DNA of 19,684 nucleotides from Phoronis ovalis (taxonomy: Eukaryota > Phoronida > Phoronidae). Position numbers and translations under genes: made by a program. The notes beneath the pieces were generated by a model. The model saw only the letters and a list, made by a program, of their open reading frames with translations, did not search any database and was not told where the DNA came from. How positions within the stretch are numbered: position 1 is the first letter of the stretch; each line of letters opens with the position of its first letter. The stretch is taken from contig JAOXYB010015154.1 of NCBI GenBank assembly GCA_028565635.1, positions 1 through 19,684 of the forward strand, in the 5' to 3' direction. This document shows positions 9,464 to 18,500 of this stretch, piece by piece.

Positions 9464-12400
9464 CTGAAACAGCCGACATACAACTATGAATAACATCTAT
9501 CACGAACAATATTAAGTAAGAATTATTTGCAACTCATGTCCCAAATTTTGCTAAAGGTTTGTTATTTCTAAAGCTGTTGTGATATCACATATTATAAAAA
9601 CAAAGTCATCCATTGAAAAAAATAAAGATTAACAACATTATCATATGCCAATTATTGATAATTGACATTTTTAATATGTGTAATAAACTCAATAAGAAAT
9701 TGTATAATCACCTTTGGCCGTATCTATTATTTTCTTTGATGGCCTTCCACGCTTTTTTACAGTCAAGCTTTTTTCAACATTAATGTGCTCAGGTAAACTT
9801 ATATTGTTATCGGAAGAAGCTACATTACTGGTAATAAGTTTCTTTGGTCTTCCACGCTTTCTTTTTTCAATGTGCTCGGAGCCACTAACATCCGTGTCTG
9901 AAGACGAATAAACAGCAGCCGGAGGATATCCTTTAGAAAATGATATAGCAACATATAAATAGTTACAGAAGCAATGACACTTTACATGTTGATAAAGTCT
10001 GATGCTAGTGTTTGTATGAAAAATGCACTAGTTAGAATATGCAATATCACTAAAATGTGAATAGCAGATATTTACTCTTAAGTATTGTATATTACATAAC
10101 AAGCACGCCCAATGAAATCCTGAAAAACATATTTGTGAATTGTCATGAAATCCAGATAATATTGAACTAAACTTCAACTTTTAGTTTGACTAAGAATTTT
10201 CAATAATGTTTCATTCATTGCTAGATTACTAAAGCAATTTTGACTGCTATCTTTCTGCAGTGCATTTTAATTTAATTGAAAGGATTACAAATCATGATTT
10301 TTCAGAAAAAAATAATTTACATCAATAATCATATATTAATTCAAAGCAGATAACGTACCTGTGACTGTAAGGTCAATTCCATCACAACTCTTGCTGACAT
10401 GTGTAGAATCATCATCAGAAAACTTGCATTTCTTTGGACTTTCAACTTGCTTTGAAGAAAAAACATCAGCACTCTTGAAATCAAAAGTTTGCTTACTATG
10501 CTGAGCACGATGCTGATTTTTTTCTTCAGCACTATCATCACATGTTATGGGAAGTGATTTTCTCTTTCTAGATTGTACAGGTGTGATAGCTTTGGATAAA
10601 ATATCTTCTGTTTCTGCATTCTTTTTGTCATTGTCAGCAGGTGTATTCTCTATTTGCATAACATGACCAGATATAATTTCTCCACTTCTTTCTGCATTGT
10701 CTTTGTTAGTTTTATCTATTTCTACAAGGTTACTAGAATCAGTGTCTTCAGTTTTTGGAACATTTTTGTCATTATTTAATGGTGTGTTATCCAATTGTTT
10801 ACGTTGTCTAGTTGGTATGTCTTCATTTTGTGCATTGTCAGATGGGGTTTTATCCATTATTTTAGGACAGATATAGTGACAGATTTCCTCATTTTCAATA
10901 CTTCTGTCATAAGTAGTTAGCTCATCTACTTTAACTTTGTTAGCTGGTTCATTTAAGTCAGAAACAGCCACATTTTTCTCAGAACGCCGCCTTCTATCTC
11001 TTCCTTCAGATGGATGGATATCAGAATATTTTTCCACCAGATTTTTCGTCACACTGCTTTTATTATCATTCCTGGCTTTCTGCTGTTTGGCAACAGAATC
11101 CAGATTTACGATTTCCAATATGTTACCAAAATCAGTATATATTTCAACAGGAACAGTGTTTCTAACATTTAATTCGTGTCTACGTAAACGCCCTTTTGAT
11201 CTAGAACCAGCATTTTTACATGTGTCACGAGTTTCTGATGGAGCAATCTCACTTTTAATAATGGAAGATTTACGTTTTGGCAGACTATCTGTAATATGCC
11301 TTTCATTAGATGATTTCTGAAGAGATGAATATTTCTCAGGATCTGTTTTTTGGTATCGATCACGCAATCTTATTCTTGTATTTTCAGTTGCATTTTCATC
11401 AAGATTTAAAGACTGCTTTTCAAGCGAAGTTTTTTTGGGAGATCGATCGCGCAGTATTGGTCCGGATATTTCAATGATAGCTTCCTCATCACTGGACCTG
11501 TCTACCTTACTTTTGCTCACAGTTTTGCTTGGCAGGTGTTGCATAACTCGAGACCGACTAGAATGTGTTCTTTCTTTCGGTGAAGGATTAGGCAACTTAA
11601 ATGTTATTTCATCATCTTCATTATCGATATCAGTAATGCTTGCATTTTTATTAGAATTAGGATTTTTATATTCCTGAATGTCAGACTGGCTTGATCGTGT
11701 AGTTCTTATTTGTCTGTGCCATGGATTAGCATGCAAGTTCTTCTGTTCTGCATTGTCTGCTTTTGTCGCATTAGAGATAGATTTTCTAAGGTGCCTAGGT
11801 TTGACAATTTCCTGCAAATCTTCATTTTCAACCACCGACTGTTTTTGCTGAATAGTGTCAATGATATTTATTGCATTTTTGCGTTTCCTAAGCTCAGGTA
11901 CTGTGCGAGAATCTTCTGGTGTGCCAGGTGAGCTTTTAACTTCGTCGTTTAAGCTTCTTGAAAGTTTTTGCTCTGAAAGAATTTTACTGCTAGTTTTTGC
12001 TTTCTTTTGCTGCAAAGAATGTGCATCATCGGTTTGTGTATCAGAACTTCTAAGATTCCTCTGTTTTACTTTATCATCAACTTTTACTGCAGCTTGGTTT
12101 TTCTCAATAGACTTGTTCCTTAACGCAGCATCAGAATTTTTAAGACTTCTTTCTTGCAGATTTCCATTATCTTTAACTGGCAACATTTCATGGTCATCAG
12201 AGTTTTTATGTTGTTGAGGTGTAACTGTGTTTTCTACTTTTTTATCCGAATTCCTAGACTTTTTTTGTTCCAACAATTTTGCCATCTTTGCCATAAGAGA
12301 TTTCCCCTTTTCAATGGATTCTTTAGTAGTCTGTTGCTTACTTTCAATAGGGCTCTTGTCTTTACTGACAGAAGTGTTTCTTGGTTCAGAACTGGAACAT

Positions 12401-15400
12401 CTAAGTAATCTTCTATCATTACCTTCAGGAGTGCATTCATGGTTCACTAAAGAAGATGTTTGCTGTGTTTCAGTCGGGTTCCTTTGTTGCATAGTAGAAG
12501 TGCTTCCTGATTCTGAACTTGAGCTTGTGGGTTTTCTTTCTACATTCTCATCAGGAATGTGTTCATTGTCTGCCACTGGAGGTATTTCAGTTTCCATAGA
12601 TTTTTTCTCTCCACTGATATCTGTACCCTCTTGGTGAACACTACAAGAATGTCTGGATGTCTTTTGATCAGATTCTTTATGAAGGATTTTGCCTGGTTTT
12701 GGTAAAGCCTGCTTTTCATCCATCGTTTCCATTTCAATGTTAGAATTGCTTACAGATTGTGTGCTGGCACTTTTACGCTTTCTTAATTTATAGCTCTTTG
12801 GTTCATCATCATCTTTTGCTTGCAACGCAACAGGGAATTTCTCTGCTAATGAAACAGCTTGATTTTCCAAGAACATATTCTTTTTCAGCTTGGAATAAGA
12901 ATCTTGCTTACGGAGCTGACTCTGCTTAAGTTTCTGCAGAATGTTTTCCACATCTGCTTTTGACGGTGTTGCTCGTTTTTCACTTGATTTGGTCTCATTG
13001 ATGTCACACATTTGATTGGTATCAGCTTGAGAGCTTTTCAGTCTTTTCTGTTGGAATTTCTCAAGAATACTGTCCTCATCATTTGCAAGCACAGTGGACT
13101 TAACTGGCTCCGCCTCCTGGACACTGTCTGAGTTTTCCACATTGCCCTCTTCTTTATTTTTGCCTTGCAAAAGTTTCCTGCTCTCTGGTATTTTGCTTTC
13201 ATTACTAGCAGTACACTGTGGAGTGGTGCTGACTTGCATTTCTTCTCCTAAGAGACTGATGTTATCTGAAGTTGGATTCAGTATGTCGCAAGAGCTTTTA
13301 TAAAAAAGAGATGGCGGTACAGTAGTCTTAGTATGATCTTCAGAAGTCGTAACAGAATGTGTAGTTACATCAATTTTCTGCTTCTGCAAATGGCTACGAA
13401 TTCTCTTTAAATTATCTTTCAAAGAAGTTTCTCCGACTTGCTGAATAATATCTGCAGCAGCAGACACCTGAGGATGAGTTTCTTTACCACACTTTACCTG
13501 CTTCATTGGTGATGACTGCACTACAAAGCAGGATGACACATTGTTCGTATTTTCATCACCATCGGACAGTTCTTTACTTTTGTTGTTACTTGCACTGCTA
13601 TCTAACTGTTTTACTGGTGATTTCTGTGGAGAATTTAATGGTACTACAACATTGATATTATTTTGCTTTCCAGGGTCAGAAGAAATAGTGCAATGCGGTG
13701 GTGAATAATTGGCAATTTGTAACGCAGTTTCTGCCAACCTTCGCTGATCTTGCTGCATATTCCCGCTGGTAGCTATGCTTGGTATTTTAACAAGAACTTT
13801 AGAAGATTTATCCGCATTTTGTACGATTTTAGCAATATCTGAATTCTGTGGCATGGAACGTTGCATATCTTTCCAATCTTTCTCACCAATGATAACCATT
13901 TTCAAACCTTTAGATGGCAAATTTGCTTGTTTTAATGCAGAAATAACACTTTCAGTAGCCTGGTTCCTCTGCTCATTTTCCTCTAAACCAAAAGGCTGAT
14001 TTTGATTTTTATCTCCAAATTTTGCCTCAGTACAGCATGTATCAATAACAAATACAGGTGAGCACACTTTGGGGTTATTTTCTGGTTCATGTGATTTAGC
14101 ATGAGTCTTGATACCAGAGAAACTTTCAAATTTCATACAACACAATGTACATACCCAGCCTTGCAACTTGCAAGTCTTTAGCTGGCTGCTTTCGCAAATA
14201 TCTACTGAAGGTGCAGAATGTTGCAAATCCACCATTTGTTCTTCTGTCATTACTGCTGGTTTTGGTTCCACTTCCTTATTATGCAAAGGAGCATGAAGTG
14301 CAAAATTTTGACTATTTTTGAATTCAGCCCCACAGGTTGAACAAAGGATATAAGCATTGTATACCTCTGACACTGCATGCTTCTGAAGAATGTCTCTAAT
14401 ATTCGTTTTCTGGACTGCAGTCAGATAACTACTGCAGTCACTTTTAAGTATATCATCAACTTTAACTGTCTCTTGTTTCTTCACAGCTGCCTTGCCAGAC
14501 ACCTTTTTTGCAGGATGTTTACCAACCTTCCTAGTAATAGTTACTTTTTGTATCTGCTTGGGCTTAGACTTTCCAGGTACCATAAGCTTTTTCACATTCT
14601 TGCCATGCATTTCTTTCATGGTCACTTTCGTCAGCTTCAGGCTTTTCTGCTGGGGATTAAAAACTGTTGTACCCTTAGATGATGGTCTTGATTCTGTCAA
14701 GTTTTTTGGATTATTGTAGGAGGAAAGTGCTCTTTGAGCAGTCTCTGGCAGTGAAGTCTTGGGGACATTTGACTTCAGCATTTCTACAAGAGTTAACGGT
14801 TTGGACTCTTTCTGCTGGTATTGTACTGTACTTGAAAGCTGTGATGCTGGTTGTATTAGTTCTGATTTCTCTAAGTTACTTTTAGCTTCAATCTGGTCTG
14901 CCTGTTTTCCTGAACTGGAAATCTGCACAAGAGACTGTAGTGCTCCGGTTTCACATGCAGTATGTTCAGACATTTTCTCTGTAGTTTTTTGCAATTCCTG
15001 CTTTGGCTCACTTCTTGTAATTAGTGAGTCTTCTGAATTTTTATTCATCATAGTGATCAGACTAGGCTGGTTTGGTTTTGCCTTAGTTGCTTTTGTCAGC
15101 AGAGAAGAAATAGTCATTGAGTTTGCTTCTTTTGGGTCGTCTGCATTGGATTCGGTTCCACTAACCTTCCCTTTTGGCTCAAATTGTTTTGGCTGATCTC
15201 TCTTTGTAGATAAAGCAGCATCAGCTAACTGACCCAAAGCAGAGGTATCAAGATTCTGTGGTACATTTCCTCCAATATCTTGATTTGAAACCACTGTACT
15301 CTCTTTAATGGCCCCCTTGGTCAAATTCGAAGTTTCAAGCAAGCTGACATTAGACGGCACTGGGGCAGGAACGATAAACATGTGATGATGGCTCTGGAAC

Positions 15401-15559
15401 TCTTTAAAATTGTAGGAATTCTGACAGACTTTACACAGATACCGGTCTGATTTCGGATTTGAAGTTGCTGCTTTGTTATCACCTGTTAGCTTTAAATATG
15501 GCAACTCTTTCCCTGATATTGTTACTTTAACTACACGGTTGGATTCAACATGTTGTCGT
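5415..15559 (-). CDS. Giant C2H2 zinc-finger / AT-hook / coiled-coil protein, three visible exons, 5' incomplete
   Basis: Three exons (15559-10359, 9930-9712, 9463-5415) join in matching phase into about 3155 residues ending at TGA 5415-5417. Residues about 42-60 hold a degenerate finger (CKVC then HHH). Residues about 406 and 470 start two classical C2H2 fingers (C-x2-C-x12-H-x3-H). Basic Lys-rich segments and short repeats fill the rest of exon 1. Exon 2 has two AT-hooks around GRP cores. Exon 3 is acidic and Ser/Thr-rich, with three tandem repeats at about 2017-2155 and a coiled coil from about 2892. AT-hooks bind the minor groove of AT-rich DNA, and C2H2 fingers bind DNA or proteins, so a nuclear chromatin-associated scaffold is likely; the role is inferred. 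I do not recognise a named orthologue. The N-terminus is missing. Joining rests on phase and splice signals; the alternative is two separate genes. Confidence 0.8.
5520..6209 (-). other. C-terminal coiled coil, about 230 residues
   Basis: Starting at ALELENEQLLLKIDTLEKQ the protein shows continuous heptad-like spacing of Leu with Glu, Lys and Gln. Recurring modules are LEQKCKNLEE, LKQKCSNLEHEC, VKCKTLEMQL and VLESENTQYEQ, and many Cys sit in the core-like positions. Helix-breaking residues are few until about RSGVYELIQ near 5535. It would support homodimerisation or partner binding. The family is not recognised. Confidence 0.8.
8418..8834 (-). repeat. Three tandem in-frame repeats of 44, 47 and 48 residues (YHESS ... 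NYCxxLxET)
   Basis: The copies lie at 8834-8703, 8702-8562 and 8561-8418. Each begins YHESS, has a Thr-Val (TV) pair near residue 18 and ends with NYC-x-x-L-x-ET, followed by EQIQ in the first two. The DNA is also alike: on the + strand a segment reading CTTTCATGGTATTGTATTTG recurs with few changes, as does ACAATAATT...TTCTTG. The good DNA similarity suggests a fairly recent duplication or ongoing homogenisation. The function of the unit is unknown. Confidence 0.82.
9712..9930 (-). CDS. Large gene, exon 2: two AT-hooks
   Basis: The acceptor is CATTTTCTAAAG (AG at 9932-9931). The donor is AAAG|GTGATT with GT starting at 9711. The 219 bases supply two bases to the glycine codon begun in exon 1, then 72 codons, then one base of the glycine codon completed in exon 3. 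Phases 1 and 1 therefore fit on both sides. The exon reads YPPAAVYSSSDTDVSGSEHI, then KRKRGRPKKL, a 25-residue spacer, KKRGRPSKKI and IDTAK. It is too short and its frame too closed on the left to be seen as a gene by itself. Confidence 0.85.
9731..9757 (-). other. AT-hook 2 (KKRGRPSKK)
   Basis: A second GRP core with basic flanks, 35 residues after the first. Two or more AT-hooks in series are typical of HMGA-like and chromatin-associated proteins. Confidence 0.88.
9839..9865 (-). other. AT-hook 1 (KRKRGRPKK)
   Basis: A GRP core flanked by Lys and Arg on both sides, the defining pattern of the AT-hook that inserts into the minor groove of AT-rich DNA. It is encoded in exon 2 of the large gene. 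Confidence 0.9.
9931..10358 (-). other. Intron between exons 1 and 2 of the large gene
   Basis: 428 bases, GTACGT to CTAAAG, phase 1. Nothing else is recognisable inside. The next intron, 9464-9711 (248 bases, GTGATT to TTTCAG), is also phase 1. Because both introns share a phase, skipping the AT-hook exon would keep the reading frame. Confidence 0.75.
10359..15559 (-). CDS. Large gene, exon 1 (visible): zinc fingers and basic low-complexity region
   Basis: The acceptor is TTTTTTTGCAG (AG at 15561-15560), and the donor is ACAG|GTACGT with GT starting at 10358. The exon encodes 1733 full codons, starting and ending within split codons. The frame is open from the exon start (RQHVESNRVVKVTISGKEL), so the TTG at 15504 is not a start. 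RQHVES could be the tail of another C2H2 finger begun in the previous exon. The product is rich in Lys, Ser, Gln and Asn, with repeated Arg-rich patches such as LRKRKS, LRKRKN, LRDRS and LRDRY. If the donor is not used, the frame closes seven codons later at 10336-10338, which would give an isoform without AT-hooks or coiled coil. Confidence 0.87.
10600..10862 (-). repeat. In-frame repeat of about 23 residues, four copies
   Basis: The four units begin IMDKTPSDNAQNED, QLDNTPLNNDKNVP, EIDKTNKDNAERSG and QIENTPADNDKKNA. The shared core is hydrophobic-acidic-Lys/Asn-Thr-Pro followed by Asp/Asn residues, spaced 21-24 residues apart. Nucleotide similarity is also visible, with GATAAxAC and AATGACAAAA-like stretches recurring. 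The units lie just before the end of exon 1. Confidence 0.65.
12330..12565 (-). repeat. In-frame tandem repeat of about 39 residues, two diverged copies
   Basis: Copy 1 runs EHIPDENVERKPTSSSSESG to ETQQTS. Copy 2 runs HECTPEGNDRRLLRCSSSEP to ESKQQTT. The shared positions include H/E-x-x-P-x-x-N, SSSE near the centre and the closing QQT. This is an internal duplication inside exon 1 of the large gene. Confidence 0.6.
14089..14151 (-). other. C2H2 zinc finger 2 (classical)
   Basis: CTLCCMKFESFSGIKTHAKS is followed by H, which fits C-x2-C-x12-H-x3-H with Phe and Ile core residues. The motif is complete. It is preceded by GWV and followed by EPENN rather than a TGEKP linker. Confidence 0.88.
14281..14343 (-). 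other. C2H2 zinc finger 1 (classical)
   Basis: CSTCGAEFKNSQNFALHAPL is followed by H, which fits C-x2-C-x12-H-x3-H with the usual Phe and Leu core positions. It is about 43 residues before the next finger, so the two are not a standard closely linked tandem array. Confidence 0.88.
14455..14640 (-). other. Lys-rich basic segment (candidate nuclear localisation / DNA contact)
   Basis: Between the degenerate finger and the classical fingers the protein reads KLTKVTMKEMHGKNVKKLMV, then PGKSKPKQIQKVTITRKVGK and HPAKKVSGKAAVKKQ. The density of Lys and Arg is high and acidic residues are almost absent. This would suit nuclear import or nucleic-acid binding. That function is inferred from composition only. 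Confidence 0.5.
15382..15435 (-). other. Degenerate C2H2-like finger
   Basis: The sequence is CKVCQNSYNFKEFQSHHH. The two Cys are spaced as in a C2H2 finger, and a phenylalanine sits near the usual place. The histidines are three in a row, with no second His at the normal H-x3-5-H spacing. The finger may be non-canonical or may have lost zinc binding. Confidence 0.55.
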
Positions 15560-18500
15560 CTGCAAAAAAAGTAGCAAACACATTTTCAAACAATTTTTAG
15601 GAATCCTCAAATCCCACATGGGTATTATGACACATGAGTAATGTTGCCATGTGACGAATCACACTGCCTCATTCTGAGACAACCGGTTTCTGCATTAATT
15701 AAAACAAAGCACTTTAAATTCTGTAGTCATCACAATGACCTTGGCCACGCTCTTCTGAATTGGGAGTACAGAAAAAAACATATAGACACAAACACACACT
15801 AGCCTAATAAGAAAGGGCTAATTATATAAGGATTTAATATACTGATAGTTGACAAGTTTACTCTTATTTCTTCATTGATAACAATACTATCAATAATTTT
15901 TAGTAATGAAAATAGTAAGAATTTTGGAGTCTTTCCTAATGGTATAGAACTAATGGGATTTAAATATGACTAAATATAAATTACATAGATGAAAAAAATA
16001 TAACTTATCATCACTTTTCATTTTATATTAGTAAAAAAATGTACAATGATACAACTTCATTATTCAGATTGTCTAACATACATACATACACAGGTGGGAA
16101 ATTATACGAATAGAACTGTAAAATTCTTCTGTTTTTGGAGGTACAAATGTTCCGAATACAAGAAATGAGTCGCATACAAACATTCAGGTGATTGTACACA
16201 TGGGTAGAAAGAAATTTAAATAAAAAACAAATCGATTAAAAAGTTTAGCCATCTCTTGATATGGATATTTTAAAGCATCTAAATAAAATATCTGCATTCA
16301 GATGACCAACAATATTTACTTTATTTCAGTCAATTAGTAAATTAATTGCTTAAGTACTTGTCTGAATGGGGCTAATGTCAGATTAAAAAGAGCTGTTGCT
16401 CCTGTACCATAAAATTAGTTTTTGTATTATTTATTTTTAATAAGTTGTACATAAAATCTGTCATTATGTCGAAAGAATATAATTAAAAATATTTTCTACC
16501 TCTGAAACATTTGGACAAAGTTTGAAAATAAAATTTTATAAACTATGAACAGAAATTTTTATGCTATATATTGTATATATAATTAAAGAAATTTCTCAAC
16601 ATTTTAAATTCAGAGTCTCTTCCAGGTTAACTATCAACATCTTTTTCAGGTAATAATCAATAACTTGCTTTTTAAAAGAAGAGTTACTTGTCAAACCTTA
16701 ATCTGCGAAACATTTTCTGTTAGTATTATGAAAGTGAAGAGTCTCTTACGGATAGAACGTCAACATGCCAATCAGTCTTTTCCAGGTAACAATTAAAAAT
16801 AGAATAATTTTTCTAACTACAGGAGATGTTAACAGCCACAATAGAATCTTGTGCTTTGTGTAAAAGCGCAGTAAAAAAAATACATAAAAATAGGTAACCA
16901 TTTGTCAACTGATAACTCAAACATGAAAGATATCCACTCCTGTCTTTTGTCCATGTTAAAAGTATTTATTATTATTTAGGTTAAGGATTTTCCAGATAAC
17001 AATGAATCACTTCCTTTTATAAAAGAAGACTTATTATTATTATGAGTACACTAAATGATTTTCCAGGAAACAATCGATTACTTCCTTTTTGTTACAATTT
17101 GTCTGTAGTATTTATTTAAATAAATTTTATTTATATCAGTGATCTCATTTACTGCCCATCTGCGCTTGTCCATTTTAAGTATAAATATTATCATATAATA
17201 ATTATATTATGAAGATTTACAGTACAGTGGACATACATGTATACTACAGAGGAATAGGTGGGAGCAGTGTCCTAATATTATGATGCTTGTCACCACTTAT
17301 ATAAGAGCCTGACACAGGTGCAGCATGGGCAACATACATGACATGTCAATTCATTATGGTGTTCATAATGTTTGTTCAGTATTTTGTTTTTTCCACTAAG
17401 TCTAGCTAGCACAACAGCAACACTAAGTAAAATAATTATTTCACTGCATTATACATGTCCTCTGTTTTGAATTAGTCATCCTTATCCATGGGTCACACTT
17501 CAATGCTTAATGTAAAATTAATCATTTTGCATATCAATAAAATATTCTTTTAAGGTCAAATTTGACATGGTAATACATAGGCTTACTATAAATAACTAGA
17601 ATTCTGACACATGTAAACAGGCGTTGATGACAGTCAATATTTTGTTTATACATACAGGACAAAATTACTATAATACTAATAGTAACTATATTTTCTTATA
17701 GTTAAGTTTCCTTTTGACTGTGGATATGAAACATTTATATGACAGACCTGCTATCCATCCATTCTGCCCGAGACTTGTGCATTTTAAACTCTTTACTTTT
17801 GAATAAATTGGTTAATAATATCCTACTAATTGTCTCACACCTTTGAACACATTACTGGGACACTGACAGAGATGTTGTTTTTTACAGTGAGGGGATGTGT
17901 AACTTGGGATTGGGAGCACTTGTCAAACAGGTTAATGTGTCCAAGGTATAAAACCATTAACCCTTAGTAAACAATACTTTTCAAAGATATACTCAGACTT
18001 CCTAAACAGAAAATGCAGACACTTTATACTAGTTTTGGTGTACACATCCCTGGGACTTGTGAAGTAGCTCTTAATTAATTTACACTGCGAGTGATGATTA
18101 TTTTGTTTCTCAAGAATTATTAAAAAGTAAATAATAGTTCATTGAAAATTGTCAACAATTATTTAACCAAAACACAGCCCTTGGTAAAATAAGTATAAAC
18201 TAAAGTAAAAACTATGCCTCACGAAAAAGAGGATCCATGAGACAGTCACTATAAATGACAGTGATCACCCCGTATATATTACATTTGAAATTATTTCCCC
18301 ATGTATATGTAGTCATTTGTGTATAAGTTATCTTCTTGCCAGCTACGTGGACCCATGGTGAAATGAAATCGAGAGTTAAAAAACTTCAAATGGCATTTGT
18401 CATAGAGCCTCAAGCAATAGCATCTAACAATGACAGCTGGCAGTTGTGGTATGAACTTTGTGCACTTTTTTTTAAACTTTCAATTTTGACATGCAACAGG

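Noticed and set aside
9464-9509. ATG at 9509 as the start of a separate coiled-coil gene
   Set aside because: The 46 bases contain a good acceptor tract ending TTTCAG, and the frame after it joins in phase with the AT-hook exon. Intron is the simpler reading.
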